Origin: Ilumatobacteraceae bacterium
GTDB taxonomy: Bacteria; Actinomycetota; Acidimicrobiia; Acidimicrobiales; Ilumatobacteraceae
Reading direction: 5' to 3'
Length of the DNA stretch: 64,000 nucleotides
NCBI GenBank assembly: GCA_024644465.1
Contig: JAHEKY010000002.1
Coordinates: 25,774 to 89,773 of the forward strand
This document shows positions 29,106 through 37,628 of the stretch, piece after piece. The position numbers were made by a program, and so were the translations under genes. The notes beneath the pieces were generated by a model. It saw only the letters and a program-made list of their open reading frames with translations. It did not search any database and was not told the DNA's origin. The first letter of the stretch is position 1; the number at the start of each line of letters is the position of its first letter.

Positions 29106-29528
29106 ATGATCAAGCGAACGAAGCGGACCACCACGACGGCCTCGGTCGCCGCTGCCTCGGACACGTCGGCGGACACCGCCACCGGCGCAGACGCCGACGA
29201 CCGCGCTCGCCGCAACGGCCGCCCGGTCGAGCTGAACACCGCGCCGCCCGATCCCGACTCCGAGACGGCATGGATGGCCGATGGCAACTGCCGCCTGCAC
29301 CCGCCGGCGACGTTCTTCCCGAGCGACGGCGTCGGCGTCGACCGGGCCCGCAAGATCTGTCGCGGTTGCCCGGTCCTGACGCACTGCCTCGAGTACGCGC
29401 TCGATGCGCGCATCGACCACGGCGTCTGGGGTGGGTGCAGCGAGCGCGAGCGGCGCCGCATCCTGAAGCGTCGGCGCGAGGACGCGGCGACCGTCGATGC
29501 CGACGCCGTCAGCGCGATCGATCGCTGA
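29106..29528 (+). CDS. WhiB-family Fe-S transcriptional regulator
   Basis: GNCRLHPPATFFPSD...ARKICRGCPVLTHCLEYALDARIDHGVWGGCSERERRRILKRR (Cys motif plus G-V-W-G-G). Confidence 0.9.
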   Translation: MIKRTKRTTTTASVAAASDTSADTATGADADDRARRNGRPVELNTAPPDPDSETAWMADGNCRLHPPATFFPSDGVGVDRARKICRGCPVLTHCLEYALDARIDHGVWGGCSERERRRILKRRREDAATVDADAVSAIDR

Positions 29529-29535
29529 CGCGCAA

Positions 29536-29579
29536 ACGCCCCGCCCACCACGTCGACGACGTTGGTTGGTGCGGGGCGT
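29536..29579. terminator. Bidirectional hairpin between convergent whiB and tatA
   Basis: ACGCCCCGC ... GCGGGGCGT 9-bp arms, with adjacent CCACCA/TTGGT pairing. Confidence 0.55.
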
Positions 29580-29624
29580 CGGGTGTCCCTGCCGCGTCGG
29601 CGCTGCCGCCGCCACGGAGATCGA

Positions 29625-29807
29625 TCACTCGGACTCGGTGCTCGCGTCTTCCTTCGGAGCGTCCGCCTCGGCGATCCCGTCCTTGAATTCCTTCTGGGCC
29701 TTGCCGAGGTTTCTCGCCAGCTTGGGCAACTGCGACCCGCCGAACAGGACGAGCACCAGTACCAACAGGATGATGCCCTCTGGGCCACCGAGTGTGAATC
29801 CGAACAT
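29625..29807 (-). CDS. tatA: Twin-arginine translocase subunit TatA
   Basis: MFGFTLGGPEGIILLVLVLVLFGGSQLPKLARNLGKAQKEFKDGIAEAD. Confidence 0.9.
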   Translation of the reverse strand: MFGFTLGGPEGIILLVLVLVLFGGSQLPKLARNLGKAQKEFKDGIAEADAPKEDASTESE

Positions 29808-29851
29808 GCTGCCAGGCTACCCCACGGACGCGCCGATGGTGCCCGCGCCAC

Positions 29852-30151
29852 TCAGGCGCCGATGATGCTCCGCGCGACTTGGGCGCGCTGGCGACGGATG
29901 CGACGCCGCTCGCGCTCGGACAGGCCACCCCAGATCCCGAACTTCTCACCGTTCTGCAGCGCGAACTCGAGGCAGTCGTGCTGGACCTCACAGCCGCGGC
30001 ACACTTCCTTGGCTTCGCGTGTCGACGCGCCTCGTTCCGGGAAGAAGAGGTCGGGGTCGACGCCGAGGCAGTTGGCGCGATCGTGCCAGTCCGCCTCCGG
30101 TTCGACGGGGGTAGCACTGACGGTGATGCTCGATGTGGTGATGAACTGCAT
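29852..30151 (-). CDS. WhiB-family Fe-S transcriptional regulator
   Basis: ANCLGVDPDLFFPERGASTREAKEVCRGCEVQHDCLEFALQNGEKFGIWGGLSERERRRIRRQR. Confidence 0.95.
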   Translation of the reverse strand: MQFITTSSITVSATPVEPEADWHDRANCLGVDPDLFFPERGASTREAKEVCRGCEVQHDCLEFALQNGEKFGIWGGLSERERRRIRRQRAQVARSIIGA

Positions 30152-30333
30152 GGGGAGGACCTCCTGCTGGGTCCGGGAGACATGGTCGGCGTTGACCGTG
30201 GAGTCGGCGGGTGTGACGGATGTCGGGTGGGCGGCGGATGGGTGACGGGTTGGTGGCGGGATTGGTGACGGGCTGATGGCCTGCTCCCCTCCCTGCTCTG
30301 GCGATTCTCAAATGCTTGACATCAGCTCGACAT

Positions 30334-30349
30334 CGTTGTAACTACAACG
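30334..30349. promoter_or_regulatory. 16-bp palindrome upstream of whiB (candidate operator)
   Basis: CGTTGTA-AC-TACAACG, perfect 7-bp arms, about 185 bp upstream of the minus-strand whiB start. Confidence 0.4.
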
Positions 30350-30446
30350 TCGTCATTCTGCCAGACGTGAACGCGATTTCGCAAGCGCGCAATGAGAATT
30401 TCGCGCGATACGCGCGCACCGGGGTGCTCCGCGTCGCGAACGAGCC

Positions 30447-32459
30447 TCAGCCGGCGCGCCGAGCACTGCGGGCGAGCGCCCGCTTGCCCTCGATGAAGTC
30501 GACGAGCACGTAGTCGCCGAGATTCTCCGGCGTCGTGAAGAACGCGCGCCCCCGGTTGATCGAGGTCATCTGTTCGATGAATGCCCGCAACGAACCGTCG
30601 GCACCGAGCCCGAACGTGTTGATCCGGATGTCGGCCTTGGTGCAACGGACGACCTCGCGCAGCGTCGCTTCGACCGTCTCGCGTGCCGGCGGATAGTTGA
30701 AGAACGGGTGACCGTCGGCGGTGATGTGTGCGGTCGGTTCGCCGTCGGTGATCATGATGATCTGCTTCGTGCCGGACTCGCGAGCGAGCAATTGACGGGC
30801 CAAGGTGAAGCCGTGGTGCATGTTCGTGCCGTAGACGAAGTCCCACGAGACCTCCGGCAGTTGTTGTGCGGTCAGCACCCTCGCCGTCTCGGAGAACCCG
30901 ATGATGCCGAGGTAGTCCCGCGGGAACTGCGTGGAGATCAGGCTGTGCAACGCCATCGCCACCTTCTTCGCGGGCAGGAAGTTGTCGCGCATCGGCATCG
31001 ACAGCGACAGGTCGAGCATCAACACGGTCGACGAGCGGGTGTGATGCTCCGTGCGCTCGATCTCGAAGTCGTCCGGAGCGAGTTCGACCGGTGTCCCGCC
31101 GCCACGACGACGAAGCGCGTTGCGGATCGTGCGGTTGAGATCGAGCTGGAACGGGTCCCCGTATTCGTAGACCTTCGTGTCGTACGTCCGCTCGTGGCCC
31201 TGGCCGACGTCGCTCGTCTCGTGCTGACCGAGCTTGTCCTTCGTGAGCTTCGAGAACAGCTCCCGCAACGCGTTCGACCCGATCCGGCGCAGGCCCTTCG
31301 GCGTCAGCTCGAGGCGGCCCTCCTTCTGCTCGATCAGGCCGGCCTGCTCGAGCTGCTTGGTCAGCTCGGCCAACCGTTGGAGTGACTTCGCCGCGTCGTC
31401 GCCCATCAGCGACCGGACGCGATCCATGTCCGCCTCGGCGAGCGCGGCGGGGCTCGACGCGTTGCGCAGCAGGTTCTCGAGCTGATCGAGGTCGCCGAGC
31501 TCCTGCATCGCCTGCATCGCCTGGCCCATGCCGAGCGGGTCCTGGCCCTCGAAGTCGTAGCTGTTGTCCCACTGCATCTGGGGGAACAGCTGCTGGAGGT
31601 TGCCCGAGAGCTGTTGCATCTGCCACTGCAGGTCCATGTCGTCCAGCAACTGGTCGGACAGTTGCTGCAACTGGGCGCGCTGCTCCGGCGTCATCGAGTT
31701 CAACATCGCCTGCATCGCGGCCATCCGACGCGCCATCTGTTCGAGGAGCTCTTCGACCGATTCCGGGTTCTCGGGGAAGAAGTCCCCGTACTGCTCCATG
31801 AACTCCTCGAAGCCGGGGTCCTCGCCGCGCTGGTGCTTCTCCAGCATCTCGTTCAGCGCGGCCATCATGTCCTTCATCCGGGCGAGGTCTTCCGGGCCCA
31901 TGTTCTGCATCGCGCCCGACATCTGATCGACCATCTGCTGGAGCAGTTGTTCCTTGAGCCGCTCCATCAACTGGTCGAAGCGCCGCTTCGCGTCGGCGGA
32001 CTCGAAGTTGTAGGCGTCGAGCTCACGGACCTTGCCGGCGAGGTCGTCCGGGAGCAGGTCGAGGCGCAGATTGCGGTCCTCGGCCGCGGCGCTCGCGTTC
32101 TGGGCGCGCCGCTCGTCGCCGGAACGCTGCGCGTCTCGCACGGCGTTGTCGATCGCATGGCGCTCCTCGTCGATGATGTCGTCGATCTCGTCGTTGATCT
32201 CGTCGTAGACGCCGCCGAGGTCGTGGCGGTCGAGCCGGTCCTGGCGCTCGGCGCGCAGTTTCTCGAGGAGCTCGCGCAGCCCCTGCAACTGATTGCCGTC
32301 GCGGTCGCGCATCCCGTCCTGCATCATCCTCCGCAGCGCCGCGTTGACGTCACCGTGGTAGAGCAGCTCGTCGGTCAGCTCGTCGAACGCGACGTCGGCA
32401 TCGAACTCGAACCCGGTCTGCGTGCCGTCCCACCGCGAGTAGGTGAACTGTGACGCCAT
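30447..32459 (-). CDS. von Willebrand factor type A (VWA) domain protein
   Basis: STVLMLDLSLSMPMRDNFLPAKKVAMALHSLI (MIDAS DxSxS), QIIMITDGEPTAHI; long N-terminal Gln-rich helical region. Confidence 0.85.
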   Translation of the reverse strand: MASQFTYSRWDGTQTGFEFDADVAFDELTDELLYHGDVNAALRRMMQDGMRDRDGNQLQGLRELLEKLRAERQDRLDRHDLGGVYDEINDEIDDIIDEERHAIDNAVRDAQRSGDERRAQNASAAAEDRNLRLDLLPDDLAGKVRELDAYNFESADAKRRFDQLMERLKEQLLQQMVDQMSGAMQNMGPEDLARMKDMMAALNEMLEKHQRGEDPGFEEFMEQYGDFFPENPESVEELLEQMARRMAAMQAMLNSMTPEQRAQLQQLSDQLLDDMDLQWQMQQLSGNLQQLFPQMQWDNSYDFEGQDPLGMGQAMQAMQELGDLDQLENLLRNASSPAALAEADMDRVRSLMGDDAAKSLQRLAELTKQLEQAGLIEQKEGRLELTPKGLRRIGSNALRELFSKLTKDKLGQHETSDVGQGHERTYDTKVYEYGDPFQLDLNRTIRNALRRRGGGTPVELAPDDFEIERTEHHTRSSTVLMLDLSLSMPMRDNFLPAKKVAMALHSLISTQFPRDYLGIIGFSETARVLTAQQLPEVSWDFVYGTNMHHGFTLARQLLARESGTKQIIMITDGEPTAHITADGHPFFNYPPARETVEATLREVVRCTKADIRINTFGLGADGSLRAFIEQMTSINRGRAFFTTPENLGDYVLVDFIEGKRALARSARRAG

Positions 32460-32547
32460 GACCCGAACCTAGTTGCCGCGGCGCCCTCCCGTGCTGGCGC
32501 GAGGCGATGCCGACGCAACGTGCCGCGGCGGCGCATAGGGTGAGGCG

Positions 32548-33093
32548 ATGCGCGTCCCCCGCACGTTCGTCTTCGTCGACTTGTCCGACTTCACGAACTA
32601 CACCGCCGCGTTCGGTGACGATGCCGCCGGCCGGATCCTCAGCGCCTTCCGCACGATGGTTCGTGCCGTCGCGTCCGAGCGCGGCGTGCGCATCGCGAAG
32701 TGGCTCGGCGACGGCTGCATGGTCGTCGCCGTCGACCAGAACGACGCGATCGGCTTCGTGCTCGACCTCGAGCGTCGCTCCGCCGACGTCTGTGCCCCGC
32801 TGACCGTCCGCTCCGGGCTCGCGACAGGACATGCGCTGCTGTTCGAGGGCGACGACTACATCGGCTCGGCGGTCAACATGGCCGCGCGTCTGTGCGACCG
32901 CGCCGAAGGCGTCGAAGCGCTGATGCCGACGATGCACATCGAGCGGCTGCCCGAGGGCGTCACCGCGACGTCGATCGGTGAGATCGAGCTGCGCGGGTTC
33001 CCGGGACCGATCGACGTCGTCCAACTCAGTGGCGTCCCACTGCCCGCTGACACCGACGCCTCAGACCTCTGGACGCGGACGCCGTTCATCTGA
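32548..33093 (+). CDS. Stand-alone class III adenylate/guanylate cyclase catalytic domain protein
   Basis: TFVFVDLSDFTNYTAAFGDDAAGRIL...RIAKWLGDGCMVV...GLATGHALLFEGDDYIGSAVNMAARLCDRA. Confidence 0.8.
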   Translation: MRVPRTFVFVDLSDFTNYTAAFGDDAAGRILSAFRTMVRAVASERGVRIAKWLGDGCMVVAVDQNDAIGFVLDLERRSADVCAPLTVRSGLATGHALLFEGDDYIGSAVNMAARLCDRAEGVEALMPTMHIERLPEGVTATSIGEIELRGFPGPIDVVQLSGVPLPADTDASDLWTRTPFI

Positions 33094-33097
33094 GCCG

Positions 33098-34006
33098 ATG
33101 ACCTTCGACCGGGGCGTCACGCTCACGACTGCCACGACGCTCGGCCACGCCGACACGTCGAACCTCGGCCCCTCGGCCGGCAACGGGTTCTACAAGCGTT
33201 GGCCGGACGACCTCGCGCTGCTGCAGGACCTCGGCGTCACCGACGTGCGCCTCACCCTCGACTGGGCGCGCCTGCAACCGAAACCGGGCGACCTCGACGG
33301 TGACTGGTTCGAACGGTTCGGCAACATCATCTCCGCAGCCCGCGCGATCGAGTTGCGGGTCTGGGCAACGCTCTTCGACGGGGCCGTACCGCGCTGGGTC
33401 GACAACGAAGGCGGCGTCGGTGACGACGCGACGATCACCAAGTGGTGGCCGCGATGGGTCGAGCGGGTCGCGGACGGGTTCGGCGACGAGCTCGACGGTT
33501 GGATCCCGTTCGCGGCGATCGAACCCGCGATGCCCGCGCAGCCGTGGGTGGACACGTGGGCGATCCTCGACGGCGGAGCCGCGCCGGTCGTCGCCTCGGT
33601 CAGCGTCGACCACGTCGACACGATCTCGAGGTATCTCGGGTCGACCGACCGCATCGGGCTGACGCTCTCGACCGACATCGCCAAGGACCACGAGCCGTCC
33701 GACGAGGAGCTGGCGGCAGTGTGCGACCAGCTCGGCGTGGCGTTGCGGGAGGCGGCCGAGCAGGCGGCGGGCACCCCGCTCGTCGTGAGCGAGTTCTCCC
33801 CGCACCACGACGACGCCGAGATCAACGGTCGGCTCGTCGAGCGGTTCGTCGGCGCGGTCGACGCCGCGATCGCCGACGGCGTCGACGTCGGCGTGTGCTT
33901 CCTCGACCCCGCGATCGCCGGCCCCGACTCACCGGTCGGCCTGCTGGACAAGGACCGGCTGCCCCAACCCGCCGCTGCGGCATACCTCCCGACCACCGAC
34001 GACTGA
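33098..34006 (+). CDS. Short glycoside hydrolase family 1-like TIM-barrel protein
   Basis: NGFYKRWPDDLALLQDLGVTDVRLTLDWARLQPKPGDLDGDWFERFGNIISAARAIELRVWATLFDGAVPRW resembles the GH1 N-terminal half; about 302 aa versus ~450 typical. Confidence 0.6.
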   Translation: MTFDRGVTLTTATTLGHADTSNLGPSAGNGFYKRWPDDLALLQDLGVTDVRLTLDWARLQPKPGDLDGDWFERFGNIISAARAIELRVWATLFDGAVPRWVDNEGGVGDDATITKWWPRWVERVADGFGDELDGWIPFAAIEPAMPAQPWVDTWAILDGGAAPVVASVSVDHVDTISRYLGSTDRIGLTLSTDIAKDHEPSDEELAAVCDQLGVALREAAEQAAGTPLVVSEFSPHHDDAEINGRLVERFVGAVDAAIADGVDVGVCFLDPAIAGPDSPVGLLDKDRLPQPAAAAYLPTTDD

Positions 34007-34008
34007 GC

Positions 34009-34039
34009 GTTACATCTGGTGCCTGGCACCAGATGTCAC
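34009..34039. repeat. Palindrome with single central T
   Basis: GTTACATCTGGTGCC-T-GGCACCAGATGTCAC; 12 bp perfect arms, 15 bp with one mismatch. Confidence 0.8.
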
Positions 34040-34157
34040 GACGATGAGGAAATTTTCCGTCCGGCTGCAACAGTTCGGGCCCGTCGGGAGTGAAAGAGGT
34101 GTGAATGTCACCATCGACGGCGCGGCCCATCCGTTCGCCGAGACCAGGAGTGCCCGA

Positions 34158-34604
34158 GTGACCGATTGGGGCTCGACCTCCACCACCTACGCATCGACGT
34201 ACCGGGCGATGTTGCGCGTGGCGTACACGATCACGGGGAACCGAGCAACCGCCGAGGACGCCGTCCACGACGCGTTCTGCGCGGTCGGCCCCAAGATCGG
34301 CACGCTCGACGACCCCGTGCCGTATCTGCGCGTCGCGGTCGTGAACCGCTGCCGGTCGATCCATCGCCATGCCAGCAAGGCGCCACCACCGACACCACCG
34401 GACCACGTCGACCTCGATGCCGGTCTCGTCGACTTCTCCGATGCGCTCGCCACGCTGCCGTTCGCGCAGCGCACCGCGATCGTCATGCGCTACCTCTGCG
34501 ATCTGCCCGACGAGGAGATCGCCACCATCTTGCATTGCCGCCGCTCGACGGTCCGCAGCCACGTTCGGCGCGGCCTGGAACACCTTCGTCAGGAGCTGTC
34601 ATGA
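34158..34604 (+). CDS. ECF-type RNA polymerase sigma factor
   Basis: YRAMLRVAYTITGNRATAEDAVHDAFCAVGPKIG...ALATLPFAQRTAIVMRYLCDLPDEEIATILHCRRSTVRSHVRRGLEHLRQEL. Confidence 0.85.
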   Translation: MTDWGSTSTTYASTYRAMLRVAYTITGNRATAEDAVHDAFCAVGPKIGTLDDPVPYLRVAVVNRCRSIHRHASKAPPPTPPDHVDLDAGLVDFSDALATLPFAQRTAIVMRYLCDLPDEEIATILHCRRSTVRSHVRRGLEHLRQELS

Positions 34605-36514
34605 AGAACGCCTCCATCACACCCGAGTTCGAACTCCTCGTCAAGGAGCGCCTCACCGAGCTCGCCGACCACGCCCCGACAACTGTCCGGTCCGTCGTCG
34701 ACACCTCCGACCTCGCCCTGCGCCCGGTCGAACAGCCCACACCGAAGCGGCGCATCGCCGGCATCGGGGCACTCGTCGTCGCACTCGGCGGCGGATTCGC
34801 CCTCACGACGATCGCCGCGACCGGCGGCCACGACGGCGGGGCCTCCACGCCGGAGGCCGCGGTCGAGGCATTCGTCGACGCGCTCGAGGATCGTGACGTG
34901 CTCGGCGCGCTCGACCTGCTCGATCCGGCGGAGTCCGACGCACTCGTCGACGTCGTGCGTCGGAGTGCCGACGAGGCGGTGCGCGTCGGGCTGCTGTCCG
35001 ACGACGCCGACCTCTCGGACGTCGCCGGCGCCTCGCTCGGCGTCGAGGGACTCGTCCTCACGACCGAGCTGATCGCGACCGATCTCGCGGTCGTCCACCT
35101 CAGTGAAGGCGTCGTCGACGTCCGTTTCGACATGGCGGCGCTGCCGTTCGGCGACGAGCTGCGATCGCGGACGGCCGAAGGCGGCGTCATCGGTGAACCG
35201 ACCGATCTCGCCGAGGAGGACCTGAACATCGCAACCGTGCGGCGCAGTGGACGGTGGTACGTCAGCGTCGGCTTCTCGATCGCCGAGGCCGCCCGCCGCG
35301 GGGCCGGTGTCGAGTACCCGGTCGAGGCCGCGGCTGCGCCAGAGGGCTTCGGTTCACCCGTCGCCGCCGCGACCGCCTTCTGGGAACGTCTCGCCGGCTT
35401 CGACATCCGTGGTGCCGTTGCGATGGCGGCGCCCGGCGAGGGCGACGCCCTGGCGAGGTATGCGTCGCTGTGGCTGCCGTCGGCCGAGCGGGCACTGGCC
35501 GATGCGCGGTCGTCCGGCACGAGCGTGACGATCAGCGGACTCGAGTTCGACGTACAGGGTGACGGCGATCACCGTCGGGCGACCCCGACGAGCTTCGTCC
35601 TCGCCGGCACGCTGCCGCCCCCGGCGGTCTTCACCGACTACCCGGTGTTCGACCCCGAGGCCCCGGTGCTCGTGCACTCGTTCGGCGACCGCGGCGACGT
35701 CGGGTTCATGCTGATCCCGGCCGGCGAGCCCGTTCCCCAGACGCTCGATGTCGCCGACTTCTCGCCGACGTACCCGAGCGAGCTCGACACGTTCCAGGGC
35801 ATGGTCAACACCGCCGAGCTCCTACCGGACGGCACCGTGCTGCCCTTCTGGGTGGAGACGCCGGTGGCGACCGAGCCTGCGACCGAGCCGACGCCGTTCC
35901 GCTACGAACTCGCCGACGGTTGCGTCACGATGACCGGTGCCGCGTTCAGCGACGGTGGATTCGTCGGCGGTCTGACCTACCCGGGCAGCGGCGTGGAACA
36001 GGTGGCCGACGGTGTGTGGAGGGCCTGCACCGACGAGACGTCGATCCAGTCGATCGGTGCGCTCAGCGTGATGCTGCTCCGGCCGGCGTTCGGTGGAGCA
36101 CCGCAGCTGCCGTCGATCGAGGTCGTCGAGGTCGACGGGCTCTGGTACGTGTCGCCGATCCGCACCGTGTTCGCAAGTGTGCTGGACACGTTCGCAGCGG
36201 TGCAGGACGGTGAGGTGTTCTCCTTCGACAGCCCGATCGCACCGATGCTGTACGGCATCGACCGCACCGGTCTCGAGCGGGCGCTGGTCGGTCTCGAGCC
36301 CGGCCGGGTGCCGCTGGCGTGTGAGCTGATCGTCACCCTGGACGGGTCGGGCGTCGTCGACGGGATCGTCGACGACGTGCCCACCGAGAACCTGCAGGAA
36401 TGCGTCGAATTCGCCTACTCCGGCTCGGTCGAGTACACCTCCGAAGCCGGATCCGAGGGGCCGGTGCCGGTGATCGTCGACAACGAGCCGGCGGAGACGA
36501 TCGTCGACGAGTGA
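34601..36514 (+). CDS. Large membrane-anchored protein coupled to the ECF sigma (candidate anti-sigma/sensor with tandem NTF2-like segments)
   Basis: Start overlaps sigma stop (ATGA); ~50-aa cytoplasmic N-terminus, one TM (IAGIGALVVALGGGFALTTIAA), repeated STPEAAVEAFVDALEDRDVLGALDLLDPAE / GSPVAAATAFWERLAGFDIRGAVAMAAPGE. Confidence 0.65.
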   Translation: MKNASITPEFELLVKERLTELADHAPTTVRSVVDTSDLALRPVEQPTPKRRIAGIGALVVALGGGFALTTIAATGGHDGGASTPEAAVEAFVDALEDRDVLGALDLLDPAESDALVDVVRRSADEAVRVGLLSDDADLSDVAGASLGVEGLVLTTELIATDLAVVHLSEGVVDVRFDMAALPFGDELRSRTAEGGVIGEPTDLAEEDLNIATVRRSGRWYVSVGFSIAEAARRGAGVEYPVEAAAAPEGFGSPVAAATAFWERLAGFDIRGAVAMAAPGEGDALARYASLWLPSAERALADARSSGTSVTISGLEFDVQGDGDHRRATPTSFVLAGTLPPPAVFTDYPVFDPEAPVLVHSFGDRGDVGFMLIPAGEPVPQTLDVADFSPTYPSELDTFQGMVNTAELLPDGTVLPFWVETPVATEPATEPTPFRYELADGCVTMTGAAFSDGGFVGGLTYPGSGVEQVADGVWRACTDETSIQSIGALSVMLLRPAFGGAPQLPSIEVVEVDGLWYVSPIRTVFASVLDTFAAVQDGEVFSFDSPIAPMLYGIDRTGLERALVGLEPGRVPLACELIVTLDGSGVVDGIVDDVPTENLQECVEFAYSGSVEYTSEAGSEGPVPVIVDNEPAETIVDE

Positions 36515-36527
36515 CCCCCCTGCCGTG

Positions 36528-36566
36528 CCGAGTCGGGAGTCGTGTCTGACACGACTCCCGACTCGG
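36528..36566. terminator. Perfect 39-nt palindrome after the sigma operon
   Basis: CCGAGTCGGGAGTCGTGTC-T-GACACGACTCCCGACTCGG: 19-bp perfect arms with central T. Confidence 0.75.
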
Positions 36567-36581
36567 CGGTAGGTTCCCGGC

Positions 36582-37442
36582 GTGCGATCACCCTCGTCCT
36601 TGTTCGGGTCCGGACGACGGGCGGTCGCGAGGTTCGGGAGGCGGCTGGCCGCGCTCGATGCCGACCGGGCGTCGGATTCGGCGGTGAACGAGCGGTACGT
36701 CGAGTCGGCGCCGTCGGCGGCCAACGCGGTCGACCTGTTCGCCGGTCAGTGGAGCACCCGCCTGCCGATCGAGGACACCACCGGGTCGGTCGACTTGATC
36801 GGCGACCACCGGCTCGTGTCGTGTGTCGAGGCGCTCGGCGGTGTCGCCGACGCCGATGTGTTGGAGCTCGGCCCGCTCGAAGGGGCCCACTCGATCACAC
36901 TGCGCGAGCTGGGCGCGAGCCGGGTCGTCGCGATCGAGGCGAACACGAGCGCCTATCTGCGGTGTTTGATCACCAAGGAGGTGACCGGCCTCAGCGGCGT
37001 CGAGTTCCGCCTCGGCGACTTCCGCCCGTACCTCGCCGACACCGGGGATCGCTTCGACATGGCTGTGGCGATCGGCGTGTTGTACCACCTCGAGGACCCG
37101 GTGCCGGTGCTCGCCGACCTCGCTCGCGTGACCGACCGGATCGTGATCTGGACGCACGTCCACTGCGGCGACGTCGAGGGCGACGTCGAGCAACTGGCCG
37201 GCCGCTTCGATCCACCGGTGGAGCGCACGATGGATTCGACGGCGTATCGCCTCCACCGGTTCCGCTACGCCGAGTCACTCGCCTGGGCCGGGTTCTGCGG
37301 GGGCACGCGACCGACCGCGGCGTGGATCGAACGCGACGACCTGCTCGCGGTCGTCGACGCGCTCGGCTTCGACGTCGTGCTGCGCGAGGACAACGATCAC
37401 GAGTACGGCCCCGCGATCACGCTCGCCCTCCGCCGCCGCTGA
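36582..37442 (+). CDS. SAM-dependent methyltransferase
   Basis: DADVLELGPLEGAHSITLRELGASRVVAIEANTSAYLRCLI...FDMAVAIGVLYHLEDPVPVLADLARVTD. Confidence 0.75.
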   Translation: MRSPSSLFGSGRRAVARFGRRLAALDADRASDSAVNERYVESAPSAANAVDLFAGQWSTRLPIEDTTGSVDLIGDHRLVSCVEALGGVADADVLELGPLEGAHSITLRELGASRVVAIEANTSAYLRCLITKEVTGLSGVEFRLGDFRPYLADTGDRFDMAVAIGVLYHLEDPVPVLADLARVTDRIVIWTHVHCGDVEGDVEQLAGRFDPPVERTMDSTAYRLHRFRYAESLAWAGFCGGTRPTAAWIERDDLLAVVDALGFDVVLREDNDHEYGPAITLALRRR

Positions 37443-37463
37443 TCCCCCCGCTCTTCCCCCCAG

Positions 37464-37574
37464 CTTCCGGTGAGAGGTGAGAGGCACAGGTGCACCCAAC
37501 TCTCACCGGACGAAGCGCTCGACGACTTGCGGTGAGAGTTGGGAGTGACAGGTCCTCTCACCTCTCACCGGAGG
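37464..37574. repeat. BIME-like nested inverted repeat, family 1 copy A (111 bp)
   Basis: CTTCCGGTGAGAGGTGAGAG ... CCCAACTCTCACCG ... CGGTGAGAGTTGGG ... CTCTCACCTCTCACCGG; same architecture and length as 53482-53592. Confidence 0.9.
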
Positions 37575-37595
37575 CGGGACCGGAGGCGTGAACGC

Positions 37596-37623
37596 GGGGC
37601 CGGGGCGGGGGCGGGGGCCGGGG
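37596..37623 (+). other. Predicted G-quadruplex tract
   Basis: GGGGCCGGGGCGGGGGCGGGGGCCGGGG: five G-runs of at least 4 with 1-2 nt loops. Confidence 0.6.
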
Positions 37624-37628
37624 AGCGG

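Noticed and set aside
32548-33093. CBASS-type signalling from the stand-alone cyclase
   Set aside because: It is a class III adenylyl/guanylyl cyclase fold, not CD-NTase, and no effector, Cap2/Cap3 or nuclease gene is adjacent.
34009-34039. Possible tRNA or riboswitch stem
   Set aside because: A simple near-perfect palindrome with 1-nt centre; no cloverleaf, anticodon or conserved riboswitch core.
37464-37574. Plain intrinsic terminator between convergent genes
   Set aside because: Too long (111 bp), nested double hairpin, no U-tract, and a same-length second copy at 53482-53592 in a different, non-convergent context. Termination as a secondary role is not excluded.
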